Assembly: GCA_965221345.1 (NCBI GenBank)
Contig: CBDCSD010000001.1
Location: 1,364,001 to 1,428,000, forward strand
DNA: 64,000 nt
DNA from: Bin5 sp965221345
GTDB taxonomy: Bacteria; Chloroflexota; Anaerolineae; Caldilineales; Caldilineaceae
Direction: 5' to 3'
The notes under the pieces are model-generated. The model worked only from the letters and a program-made list of their open reading frames with translations. It made no database searches and was not told the origin of the DNA. The translations under genes and the position numbers were made by a program. Below, one piece after another: positions 23,692 through 32,558 of this stretch (position 1 is the first letter of the stretch; every line of letters starts with the position of its first letter).

Positions 23692-25362
23692 ATGACCGAT
23701 CCAGCACTCGACCAGCCCCAACTAGAAGAGTACGACGATATAAACGACGAAGTTCGATTTCCACACAACAACGGCGAACTATATTTTAATGCCGACAGGG
23801 ACAGCGACCTCCACGATCTGCGCTGGTACTGGCACGGTCGTGCCTATGCACGTTCCATCCGCATCCTCTTCGACGCGCCCATCTATACCAGCAGCGGAAT
23901 CAGCAGCGAACAACTGGATGATGTCCTGCCCCTGGCCGTTCAGCTCTATCCCGGCTATCAGGAGACAATCTACGGCGTGGAAGGGGTTATCGTCAGTAAA
24001 CGCATCTTCGCTCCGCTCGACAGCTACTACGATCGGTCGCTGCTGTGGATGATGGAGGCCCAGGCCGAAGGTGATCGTCTTATCCAGATTAGGGTAGAAA
24101 TCGACTGGGGCGAACCCCTGGAGCAGCGCATGGTGGACGGGCTTCTGGTCGCACAAAAGGATCCCGGTGAAGCCAAAGGCGCACACGATCAGAGCAATGC
24201 CGAGAGCACGCGCGTCTTCGGAGCCGCCGAGGGACGGCCGGACCGGGTCAGCTTCCCAACCGACTCGCAGGCACAGTTGCTCTATCATGTGCTCGTGGCC
24301 GGACAGGTAGACCTGCCGCTGATCCTGTCGTTGAGCGACGTGGGCGAGCAAGTGGCCTGGAACGGCTTCCTCGTTCAGCGGGACATTTCACGGGCCTTCA
24401 ACCGCAGCCTGAACAGCTGGCGCGACATCACGCACCGGGGACGTCTCTGGTCACCGGATGCGATGGCCAACCGTAAAGTGCAAGAAGCAAAAATTGGCGC
24501 TGTGCAAAGCCTTGCTCGTTTCCGCTCCGGTTATGCTCCTGCAGACCGGTCGATCCACTCCGTACCAGGTCTGGTCGATCTGTTCGACACGTTCGCCCCG
24601 GAACGGAGCCGCGCCATGCTGGACACACTGCGCAGGGTCGCCGAGCGCACCGGCGGCGCACTTCCCAGTCAGCTACCCACTCTGCCGCGCGGGCCGATTG
24701 ACGTGGCCGATGCCGATATTCCCTTCGCGGCTGCTGCCTACTTGGAGACCCTGCAAGCGCACCAGCAGCGGCTTCCCGATCCGGAATGGCTGTCCACGCA
24801 CCAGACAACAGTGACAACCGCTGCAAATGAACTAGCCTCATATTCCCAGGCTCTTACGTCTCAAGCCCCTACCGACTGCTCAACCGCCGACGCGCGCGAT
24901 GCCGCTCGTCGAGCGCTGACCGCGGCGTCCGCCCTTGCAGAGATGTTGAGGCAGTCTGAGGACGCCGCCCGATGGGCGGATGCGGCAGCGCTGATGGCAC
25001 GCAGCGACAATTCATCACCGGTGGGCCTGCTTCCTTCCGCAGCAAAGACGATCTGGGATCTGTTGGGGATCACCCCTCACAACGGCGTTCTGACCGTCCA
25101 AAAGAGGTGGCCTCCCCAATGGAACTGGTGGGCGCTCCTCCGTCTCCCTTACGCCGCACAGGAAAACGGTGACGAGATCAGCCTGCTCTGGGATGGCGAA
25201 ACCCTGCACTCGACCCGCCCGGTGACGTTCGACGGCCCGGTCGCAGTTCAAAACCAGGTCCAGGCCTACGGATCCGATGAACACAGTTTTGACCTTCGCT
25301 TCCGCCTGGGGACCGAACTGTTCATCCCCACTTTCGATAAAGACGCCCATTCAATCGGGTAA
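23692..25362 (+). CDS. Putative glycoside-hydrolase-like protein (super-sandwich plus helical domain)
   Basis: 556 aa, not recognised as a specific family. The first 220 residues are rich in beta strands and aromatic residues (LRWYWHGRAYARS; YGVEGVIVSKRIF), resembling the N-terminal super-sandwich of GH15/GH63-like enzymes. Residues about 270-450 are alpha-helical with Ala-rich repeats, and a C-terminal beta segment (WPPQWNWWALLRLPY) follows. No clear catalytic acid pair can be named. No signal peptide is visible, so it is probably cytoplasmic. The ATG at 23692 has only a weak ribosome site. It follows the ABC operon by 106 nt. Function is unsure. Confidence 0.5.
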   Translation: MTDPALDQPQLEEYDDINDEVRFPHNNGELYFNADRDSDLHDLRWYWHGRAYARSIRILFDAPIYTSSGISSEQLDDVLPLAVQLYPGYQETIYGVEGVIVSKRIFAPLDSYYDRSLLWMMEAQAEGDRLIQIRVEIDWGEPLEQRMVDGLLVAQKDPGEAKGAHDQSNAESTRVFGAAEGRPDRVSFPTDSQAQLLYHVLVAGQVDLPLILSLSDVGEQVAWNGFLVQRDISRAFNRSLNSWRDITHRGRLWSPDAMANRKVQEAKIGAVQSLARFRSGYAPADRSIHSVPGLVDLFDTFAPERSRAMLDTLRRVAERTGGALPSQLPTLPRGPIDVADADIPFAAAAYLETLQAHQQRLPDPEWLSTHQTTVTTAANELASYSQALTSQAPTDCSTADARDAARRALTAASALAEMLRQSEDAARWADAAALMARSDNSSPVGLLPSAAKTIWDLLGITPHNGVLTVQKRWPPQWNWWALLRLPYAAQENGDEISLLWDGETLHSTRPVTFDGPVAVQNQVQAYGSDEHSFDLRFRLGTELFIPTFDKDAHSIG

Positions 25363-25681
25363 GCTTCATTGAGTTTAGTGAGGAGAATCCGCAAGAGAGA
25401 CGTGTTGGGTTTGCCATCACCACTCTTTCCCCGGCAATCTTTCAAGCGCCAACGAGTTTTCGCCCTGCCCGGACCAAAGCGCTCAAGTCAAGTGAAAAGG
25501 AAACGGAGAGCCGTCCAAGAGGGTTAACTTCGCCCGCCTCATATCTCCTGAGCTTCTTTAGAGGAGAACGTCCACTCACCGGCGCCGTAATACGCTGGGA
25601 CAAGGCGCCCTCAGTTTAATGAATGTTTGTATCAACCTGCTTCGGGGGCGACTCTTACCCATCTCGTCACAGAGAAACCGC
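25363..25681. other. Intergenic stretch without recognised features
   Basis: 319 nt between two co-oriented genes. An in-frame ATG of the HDAC gene at 25619 falls here but lacks homology and a ribosome site. No hairpin, promoter or repeat stands out. Confidence 0.5.
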
Positions 25682-26764
25682 ATGACTACAGCTTTCGTCT
25701 ACGACCCGTTCGAGCGCTACCATAGCTTCCCCGGCCACCCGGAATGCCATCAACGCACGGAGAGCGCATGGGCACTGTTGGAAGCTGATGGCATCCTCGA
25801 TACAATTGCCCGACTGCCAAATTCAGCAGCCCCTCTCGACCCGGTGCTGGCCGTCCACAGCGCGAACTATGTCGAGCAGGTGCAGGCGATCTGCCAGGGC
25901 CTAGGTGAATCTGCCCCCAGCGAGGAAAACACCCCCCATAGCTGGGGCGCGGCAGCAAAGTGGCTCGACCAGGACACCTACGTCCTGAGTGGCAGTTGGG
26001 AGGCAGGCCTGCGGGCCGTGGGCGGCCTGCTCAATGTAACCGACGCCGTAATGAACGGCGCGGCATCGAATGGCTTTGCCATGGTGCGTCCGCCAGGCCA
26101 CCATGCCCGGCCCCATAGTCCTAAAGGCTTCTGCCTGTTTGGCAATGTGGCAGTCGCGGCCCGTCACGCGCAGCAAGAGCACGGCGCCGAGCGTGTCCTG
26201 ATCGTCGACTTCGACGTCCATCACGGTAACGGCACCGCGGAGATGTTTTACGACGATCCCACCGTTCTCTTCATCAGCATTCACCAGTACCCGCACTACC
26301 CCTTCAGCGGAGGCATTGACGAGGTCGGGCGCGACCTCGGCGAAGGCTTAACTGTAAACGTTCCTTTTCCCGCGGGCGTTGGCGACGCCGGCTACCTTGC
26401 GGCGGTTCGTCAACTGGTAGCGCCGCTGGCGAGGGAATTCGGGCCGGACACCGTCTTTGTGTCCGCCGGCTTCGACGGCCACTGGATGGATCCGCTCAGC
26501 GGGCATCGCCTGAGCGTTGGCGGCTACGCGGCAATAGCGGAGGAACTGCTGGCCCTTGCCGACGCCCTCTGCGGCGGGCGGTTGATCTGCTCGCTGGAAG
26601 GGGGTTACGATTTGGATGCGCTGCCGCACTGTATACTGTCCACGCTACGCGTACTCAGTTGCAGTGCGGCTGGCATCAGCGACCCGTTCGGCTCCGTCGA
26701 AGGGCGCCCGCAGGACGCCGACCAGGTGATTTCAGCGGTTAAACGTCGTCTGGGAATTCGCTGA
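25682..26764 (+). CDS. Histone deacetylase family (class II-like) amidohydrolase
   Basis: 360 aa from the ATG at 25682, giving MTTAFVYDPFERYHSFPGHPE. Zinc-dependent deacetylase of the arginase/HDAC fold, acting on acetylated lysine, polyamines or similar small amides. Conserved motifs are RPPGHHARP (tandem His near residue 140), VDFDVHHGNGT (Asp and His zinc ligands near 180), SAGFDGHWMDP (third ligand Asp near 262) and LEGGYDL with the transition-state Tyr. Length is typical of bacterial acetoin-utilisation/HDAC-like proteins. Neighbours give no clear substrate clue. Confidence 0.93.
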   Translation: MTTAFVYDPFERYHSFPGHPECHQRTESAWALLEADGILDTIARLPNSAAPLDPVLAVHSANYVEQVQAICQGLGESAPSEENTPHSWGAAAKWLDQDTYVLSGSWEAGLRAVGGLLNVTDAVMNGAASNGFAMVRPPGHHARPHSPKGFCLFGNVAVAARHAQQEHGAERVLIVDFDVHHGNGTAEMFYDDPTVLFISIHQYPHYPFSGGIDEVGRDLGEGLTVNVPFPAGVGDAGYLAAVRQLVAPLAREFGPDTVFVSAGFDGHWMDPLSGHRLSVGGYAAIAEELLALADALCGGRLICSLEGGYDLDALPHCILSTLRVLSCSAAGISDPFGSVEGRPQDADQVISAVKRRLGIR

Positions 26765-26934
26765 AACGTCAATAGTCCTGTAGACTTGCGGCCAATAGTA
26801 GCTTTGAAGGCGGGCTTTCCCGGAAAACTAAGATGTCTTCGCGTTGCCCCTTAGCCCACTCCCTGTCCGTTAACCACTGAAGCGGCCCGGGGGCCAACGA
26901 AACCATATCGGTCAATTGTACAGCAAGAGGAAAC

Positions 26935-27198
26935 ATGCACACCATAATTCTACAGACCAAAGCCCGTCAGTCATCCACGGGCAAGACTTGGCGTATCGAA
27001 GTGCTGGGCGACAGCCTCATCAAAGAGGACGTCAAAGTTTCTATCGGTGAACTCGAATATCACCCGGCCAAAGCCGAGCGCCGTTCACTAATCGACATTC
27101 TTACGATTGTCGAACGGCATAACTTCCGCATCTGCCATGCCGAGCACAAACCCAATGACGAAGGGTTGGAAGAGTGGATGTTCATTTTGCAAGGCTAA
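26935..27198 (+). CDS. Small conserved-looking hypothetical protein
   Basis: 87 aa with an SD (agagga) just before the ATG. It starts MHTIILQTKARQSSTGKTW and contains alternating strands and one helix (SLIDILTIVERHNFRI). It ends with a tryptophan-containing strand EEWMFILQG. No family is recognised. No membrane segment, signal or metal motif is seen. Good codon use and clean start make a real gene likely. It sits between the HDAC-like gene and the phosphodiesterase gene. Confidence 0.6.
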   Translation: MHTIILQTKARQSSTGKTWRIEVLGDSLIKEDVKVSIGELEYHPAKAERRSLIDILTIVERHNFRICHAEHKPNDEGLEEWMFILQG

Positions 27199-27354
27199 AC
27201 CTGGCCGCAAACTCTTTCACCGCACGGGAACCGCGACCGCCCACCAGCTAGCGCGGCGCCCGGCATCGGTACGTCGCCCCGGCATTGCCGCACATGGACG
27301 CGTAAACAGCGAAGCCATGAACGCGTTTCAATGCATTTCTGCCAAAGGAAGGTC

Positions 27355-28188
27355 GTGACTACTCTTCCACAAATATTCGCCCATCGCGGCGCCAATGCCG
27401 TCGCGCCGGAGAACACGCTGCCGGCTTTCGAGAAAGCACTGGAGCTGGGGGCCGATGGCATCGAATTGGACGTTCAGGCGACCGCAGACGGCGCGCTGGC
27501 CGTTCTGCACGACTTCAACCTGGACCGTACGACCACCGGGGCCGGCCTTTTGCGTACATTTACACTGGCGCAACTCGCCGGAATCGATGCCGGGGTCCGC
27601 TTCGACGACTCATTTGAAGGCACTCCGATTCCCACTTTGGAGCAGGTATTCGATCTGGTGGGAGATAGGTGCGTCGTCAACGTAGAAATTAAAAATATGG
27701 ATTGGAACGGAGGCCGCGAAGCCGAGCCGCTGGCGCGCACGATCCAACAGCGCAAGCTGCATGACCAGGTCATCGTCTCCAGCTTCAATCCGATCGCCCT
27801 CCGCAAAATGCGGCAATTGGACCCCTCAATCGCCTTGGGGCTGCTCTATTTTACCAAGCCTCCGCGCCGGACCGGGGCGACGGGAAACTTTATCCAGAGG
27901 GTCCGCCGCGTCCCGCCTAAGTTTCTTCTCCTGCATCTGTCACGCGCCTGGCTCAGCCCGCGCATCGCGGCGGAAGCGCTCCACCCACACTTTGCCTCTA
28001 TCGACGCCCAGCTGGTAGCAAAGGCGCTCAGCCGCGGCCAACTCGTGAACGCCTGGACCGTCAACAGCGGGGCAGAGGCCCGCCGTCTGGCTCGCTTGGG
28101 TGTAAACGCGATCATCACCGATCTGCCTGACAAAATCCGCCAAAGCCTGTCGAAGGCTGCCCCGGCGACCGACTCTCCAGCCAACTGA
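27355..28188 (+). CDS. Glycerophosphodiester phosphodiesterase
   Basis: 277 aa from a GTG at 27355 that has an SD (aaagga); an ATG at 27331 without SD would add 8 residues. GDPD enzymes cleave glycerophosphodiesters to glycerol-3-phosphate and an alcohol. Signatures are FAHRGANAVAPENTLPAF (the catalytic His-Arg and Glu-Asn), IELDVQATADG (Glu-x-Asp metal ligands) and VLHDFNLDRTT (second catalytic His), all in the first 65 residues. The C-terminal NAWTVNS tract closes the barrel. No signal peptide, so a cytoplasmic enzyme of lipid turnover is likely. Confidence 0.94.
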   Translation: MTTLPQIFAHRGANAVAPENTLPAFEKALELGADGIELDVQATADGALAVLHDFNLDRTTTGAGLLRTFTLAQLAGIDAGVRFDDSFEGTPIPTLEQVFDLVGDRCVVNVEIKNMDWNGGREAEPLARTIQQRKLHDQVIVSSFNPIALRKMRQLDPSIALGLLYFTKPPRRTGATGNFIQRVRRVPPKFLLLHLSRAWLSPRIAAEALHPHFASIDAQLVAKALSRGQLVNAWTVNSGAEARRLARLGVNAIITDLPDKIRQSLSKAAPATDSPAN

Positions 28189-28251
28189 CTCGGAAGGCGA
28201 GCGAAGGGAAACGCGGCCGGGTCAGAGGGCTCGTCCGGCGAGGGCAAGCGT

Positions 28252-29199
28252 ATGAAATCCACCACCGCAACCGCTCCGGGCAAGGTCATACTATTTGGGG
28301 AGCACGCTGTCGTCTATGGAAGGGCAGCCATTGCCGTTCCGGTGACCAAGGTTAAGGCCACCGCCACCGTCATGGACGCACCGGCGCGAACGGGCTGCAC
28401 GATCTTCGCGTCGGACATCGGTGCCCGTGTCCGCCTGTCCGACTCGCCAACCGATCCACTTGCTGTGGCTGTGCGCTTAGCAATCGCAGAGACAGAAATC
28501 GAGACCGAACCGGACTGGAATGTCTCCGTCCTCAGCAATATACCCATCGCCGGCGGTATGGGCAGCGGCGCGGCAGTAAGCGCCGCCCTGGCGCGCGCCG
28601 TCCTCGCCCATTGCGCGGGGCCATCCCGGCGCTCGCTCGCTGCAGATACCGTAAACCGAATCGTCTACGCCACCGAGAAACTCCATCATGCCAACCCCAG
28701 TGGGATCGACAATACCGTCGTCGTCTACGAGCAGCCGGTCTGGTTCGTGCGGGGTCAACAGCCGCAGGTCTTTGACATCGCCCGCCCCTTTCACCTGGTC
28801 ATCGCCGACACCGGTATTGCCAGTTCAACAGGCAAAGTGGTGGCGGACGTGCGCCGGGCCTGGCAGGAAGATACCAAACGTTACGAGGCGATTTTTGATC
28901 GAATCGGTGCGTTAGCCGAGGCTGCGCGACGGTCCATCGGAGCTGGGGAAGTGGATTCGCTGGGGCCGATGATGCAGGAAAATCAGCGCTTGCTGCGTCA
29001 ACTGGACGTCAGCGCCGAACCGCTTGAACGGCTGATAGCGATCGCTGAAAAAGCAGGCGCGACAGGCGCCAAGCTCAGCGGCGCCGGCCGCGGCGGCAAT
29101 CTCATTGCTGTGGTGGAGCCAGAACACCTTGAGGCAGTGCAAGAAGCGCTTCTGACAGGTGGCGCCGCGGGAGTCGTAGTGACCGAAGTGGGCGCGTAG
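28252..29199 (+). CDS. mvk: Mevalonate kinase
   Basis: 315 aa GHMP-family kinase that phosphorylates mevalonate at C5 on the way to isopentenyl diphosphate. The N-terminus APGKVILFGEHAVVYG is typical of mevalonate kinases. The ATP loop PIAGGMGSGAAVS lies near residue 96 and the C-terminal motif GAKLSGAGRGGN near 270. Presence of this gene points to the mevalonate route of isoprenoid synthesis, which occurs in a subset of bacteria including many Chloroflexota. Other pathway genes are not in the window. The stop lies just 2 nt from the convergent nagA stop. Confidence 0.93.
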   Translation: MKSTTATAPGKVILFGEHAVVYGRAAIAVPVTKVKATATVMDAPARTGCTIFASDIGARVRLSDSPTDPLAVAVRLAIAETEIETEPDWNVSVLSNIPIAGGMGSGAAVSAALARAVLAHCAGPSRRSLAADTVNRIVYATEKLHHANPSGIDNTVVVYEQPVWFVRGQQPQVFDIARPFHLVIADTGIASSTGKVVADVRRAWQEDTKRYEAIFDRIGALAEAARRSIGAGEVDSLGPMMQENQRLLRQLDVSAEPLERLIAIAEKAGATGAKLSGAGRGGNLIAVVEPEHLEAVQEALLTGGAAGVVVTEVGA

Positions 29200-29201
29200 G
29201 G

Positions 29202-30467
29202 CTACCACGGTCCATCCTTTAGCCGCCAGCTGTCCCGCAGGTAGGCGAGTTTCCCCCCAACGACCGTGGCGACCACCTGCGCCTCCGCGTCCAGCAGCGT
29301 CAGGTCGGCGCGGGCGCCGGTTCGAATGCGGCCCACCTCACTGTTGATTCCCATCGCCTGCGCCTGGGACAGGCTGGTCAGCGGCCACGCCTGCACCAGC
29401 GACCAACCGGCTGCTGCCATAAAGTTTCGCAGCGCCACATCCAGAGTCAGAACTGACCCGGCAAGCGTGCCGTCCTCCAGTCTGCAGGCGCCGTCCTTGA
29501 CGATGACCGGCAGGCGGCCCATTTCATACCGTCCCGGTGGCATGCCCGCCGCCCGAATCGCGTCGCTGATCAGGAGCGTGCGGGTCGGCCCTTTGCAGCG
29601 CCCCAGAATACGCATCGCCGCCGGATGAACGTGGATCCCATCGGCGATCAACTGGGCATAGATTCTGTCGTCGCTCAGAATCGCACCTACTGTGCCAGGC
29701 AGTCTGTGGTGCAGACCGGTCATGGCATTGTACGTGTGCGTGGCCTGTGAGACACCCGCGTCAATGGCGGCGCTTGCCTGGTCAAATGTGGCCGCGGTGT
29801 GCCCCAGCACGACCCGCACACCCGCCGCAAGCGCTACTTCCATCAGAGCTTCTGCTCCCGGCGTTTCCGGTGCAAGCGTTATCATGCGCACCGGACCGGC
29901 AGCCAAAAACTCTTCGAACTCCTCGACCGATGGCGGGCGTATGAAGGCCGGGTTCTGTGCCCCGGGGAACTCGGGGCTGATATACGGCCCTTCCAGGTGA
30001 ACGCCTAGGATACGGGCGCCGGTTTGCTGCTCTTCAACGTTCCCAGACTGGGCCAAGCCAACAAACCGGGCCACGTTTTCGACCGCCGCCAGCGTAGCTG
30101 CATGCGACGCGGTGACCGTCGTGGCGTAGAAACCGGTGACACCGTGCTGGACTAGGAACCGGCTGATCGTCTCCAGACTCTCCGGCGTTGCGTCCATCAC
30201 GTCGGCGCCGCCGCTGCCGTGAATGTGAACGTCAATGAAGCCGGGTAGCAAAATGCAGTTGCTGCCGTCAAGAAATGGCGTTTCCAACCGGGCATTCTCT
30301 TGCAGCCACGGGCCAAGCAGCCCGCCCTCGCAGGCCAGAACGAATGAATGACCCGGAGGAGCTGCCGTAGTTCCAAAGACTGTCCGGGCGGTCAGGCCGC
30401 CTATTCCTCCGATAGAAGGCGACTCGCCGCCAGACGAATCCGCTGGCTTCTTCCACTTGTTCTGCAC
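29202..30467 (-). CDS. nagA: N-acetylglucosamine-6-phosphate deacetylase
   Basis: 421 aa from a GTG 3 nt after glgB, with its SD (ggag) at the end of glgB. Removes acetate from GlcNAc-6-phosphate in amino-sugar or peptidoglycan recycling. The amidohydrolase metal motif FIDVHIHG lies near residue 80, then LEGPYISPE (metal Glu) and LGHTAATFDQA (His). ATHTYNAMTGLHHR and LISDAIRAAG (catalytic Asp) follow. Extra about 40 N-terminal residues (a KKPADSSGGE stretch) precede the fold. Co-transcribed with glgB, linking amino-sugar and glycogen metabolism. Confidence 0.94.
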   Translation of the reverse strand: MQNKWKKPADSSGGESPSIGGIGGLTARTVFGTTAAPPGHSFVLACEGGLLGPWLQENARLETPFLDGSNCILLPGFIDVHIHGSGGADVMDATPESLETISRFLVQHGVTGFYATTVTASHAATLAAVENVARFVGLAQSGNVEEQQTGARILGVHLEGPYISPEFPGAQNPAFIRPPSVEEFEEFLAAGPVRMITLAPETPGAEALMEVALAAGVRVVLGHTAATFDQASAAIDAGVSQATHTYNAMTGLHHRLPGTVGAILSDDRIYAQLIADGIHVHPAAMRILGRCKGPTRTLLISDAIRAAGMPPGRYEMGRLPVIVKDGACRLEDGTLAGSVLTLDVALRNFMAAAGWSLVQAWPLTSLSQAQAMGINSEVGRIRTGARADLTLLDAEAQVVATVVGGKLAYLRDSWRLKDGPW

Positions 30468-30470
30468 AAT

Positions 30471-32447
30471 CTACTCCGTTCCCGTCGGGCCCGCACCCTT
30501 TTTCCAATACAACACGCCCAGCGGCGGCAATTCCATCAGCGTGGACCAGGAGGCGTTCTGCCAGGGAATCTCTTCCGCCTGCAGAGGGAACGGGTTATCG
30601 ATGCCACTGCCGCCGTAAATCTGCCAATCGCTGTTCAGGATCTGCTGATAGCGTCCCGGCCCGGGCAGACCGACCCTGTAGCCTTGGCGCGGAACAGGTG
30701 TAAAGTTGCAGACGACCACTATGCATTCGTCACCTTCGCCGTCTCGGCGCACAAAACTGGTTACGGAGTGATCCACGTCCTGGTAATCGATCCATTGAAA
30801 TCCTTCCCAGTTTGCGTCGGCCTGGTGCAATGCCTTTTCCCAGCAATAGAGACGATTGCTGTCCCGCACGAAACGCTGCAGGGTACGGTGTTCTTCGAGT
30901 TCAAGCAGATGCCAGTCCAGACTTGAGATCTCCGACCATTCGCGCCTCTGGCCGAACTCCCCTCCCATAAAAAGCAGCTTTTTGCCGGGATGAGCGTTCA
31001 TCAGTCCGTATAGGAGCCGCAGATGCGCGAACTTTTGCCAGAGATCGCCGGGCATCTTTTCTAGCATCGACCCCTTCAGATGAACCACCTCGTCGTGCCC
31101 GAGTGCGAGAATGAAATTCTCGCTGAAAGCGTAACTCAGGCTGTAGGTGACCAGGTGATGATTATTGCGCCGGAACAATGGGTCCATTTCGAAAAAGTTG
31201 AGCGTGTCGTGCATCCAGCCCATGTTCCACTTGTAATCGAACCCCAGGCCGCCCGTGTAGGTGGGACGGGAAACCATTGGCCAGATGCTGCTCTCTTCGG
31301 CGACGGTCAGTACGCCCGGCGTCCTTTCATGCAATACTTCGTTTGTCTTCCGCATAAAGGCTATCGCGTCGAGATTTTCGTGGCCGCCATACTGGTTCGG
31401 AATCCATTCGGCGCCCTCTCGGCTGTAGTTCAAGTAGAGCATGGAGGCAACCGCGTCAACCCGCAGCCCGTCTAAATGGTACTCCTCCGCCCAGAAGAGG
31501 GCGCTGGCAACAAGGAAGTTGCGCACTTCGTTGCGACCGTAGTCGAAGATTTTCGTGCCCCAGTCGGGATGGTCACCGCGGCGGGGGTCTTCATACTCAT
31601 ATAGCGCCGCGCCGTCGAAGTAGGCCAGCCCGTGAGCGTCCTTGGGAAAGTGGGCCGGCACCCAATCCAGAATCACGCCAATATTGTTCTGATGGCAGTG
31701 ATCGACGAAATATTTGAAGTCGTCCGGTGTGCCAAAACGGCTGGTTGGCGCAAAGTACCCTGTGCTCTGGTAACCCCAGGAGCCGTCAAAGGGGTGTTCG
31801 GTTATGGGCAAGAGTTCGATATGTGTATAGCCCATCTCCTGCACGTAGGCCACCAACTGGTGCGCCAACTCCCGGTAACCCAGAACTCGATTCTCTTCTG
31901 GGTTCCGCCGCCAACTGCCGAGGTGGACTTCGTAGATGTTCAAGGGCCGGTCCAATGCCTGATTACGGGGGCGATCCGCGACCCATTTCCCATCTCCCCA
32001 GTGGTGGCTGTCCAGCGACCAGATCCGGGAGGCCGTTCCCGGCAGTACTTCTGCATAGAAACCATAGGGATCCGACTTGTCGATCCGGTAATCTACCAGC
32101 GGAAGTTGGATGGAGTATTTGTACTCGTGTCCTTCCGCCAGGCTGGCGCAGGGCGAACCATCTGCAGCCGTCGCAGGCTGGGTAGGGATGAAGATTTCCC
32201 AGATTCCTTCGCGCAGTGACTGCATCGGGTGGACATGCGGATCCCAGTCGTTGAAGGGGCCGATTACACTTACACCTTGGGCATTTGGCGCCCAGACCGC
32301 AAACTGAACACCGCTTACGCCGTCCACTGTGCGGAAGTGAGCGCCGAACCTGCGGTAGCAATAGAGAAAATTCCCCTCTCCAAACAGGTAGGCCTCGTCA
32401 TCCGTTAACCATGATCCATTCAATAGATTAAGTCCTTCTCCCTCCAT
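30471..32447 (-). CDS. glgB: 1,4-alpha-glucan branching enzyme
   Basis: 658 aa GH13 enzyme that forms alpha-1,6 branches in glycogen. The CBM48 domain spans about residues 25-130 (VQFAVWAPNAQGVSVIG; FNDWDPHVHPM). The catalytic barrel has LRVDAVASM with the nucleophile Asp near residue 330, VAEESS with the acid Glu near 384 and LGHDEVVHLKGSM with the stabilising Asp. FMGGEFGQ closes the barrel. Length is in the normal range. The glycogen-synthase-like gene lies just upstream on the same strand, so the three genes probably form a polysaccharide storage operon. Confidence 0.96.
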   Translation of the reverse strand: MEGEGLNLLNGSWLTDDEAYLFGEGNFLYCYRRFGAHFRTVDGVSGVQFAVWAPNAQGVSVIGPFNDWDPHVHPMQSLREGIWEIFIPTQPATAADGSPCASLAEGHEYKYSIQLPLVDYRIDKSDPYGFYAEVLPGTASRIWSLDSHHWGDGKWVADRPRNQALDRPLNIYEVHLGSWRRNPEENRVLGYRELAHQLVAYVQEMGYTHIELLPITEHPFDGSWGYQSTGYFAPTSRFGTPDDFKYFVDHCHQNNIGVILDWVPAHFPKDAHGLAYFDGAALYEYEDPRRGDHPDWGTKIFDYGRNEVRNFLVASALFWAEEYHLDGLRVDAVASMLYLNYSREGAEWIPNQYGGHENLDAIAFMRKTNEVLHERTPGVLTVAEESSIWPMVSRPTYTGGLGFDYKWNMGWMHDTLNFFEMDPLFRRNNHHLVTYSLSYAFSENFILALGHDEVVHLKGSMLEKMPGDLWQKFAHLRLLYGLMNAHPGKKLLFMGGEFGQRREWSEISSLDWHLLELEEHRTLQRFVRDSNRLYCWEKALHQADANWEGFQWIDYQDVDHSVTSFVRRDGEGDECIVVVCNFTPVPRQGYRVGLPGPGRYQQILNSDWQIYGGSGIDNPFPLQAEEIPWQNASWSTLMELPPLGVLYWKKGAGPTGTE

Positions 32448-32558
32448 CTGGGATTCAGGAAACCGGTCTTCCCCTAATCTGTATGCAAACGCTCACAAAA
32501 GGCAGACAACTTTGCCTTTTGCATGTTTTCTTCCATTTCTCTTCCCGCGTAGTATGCT

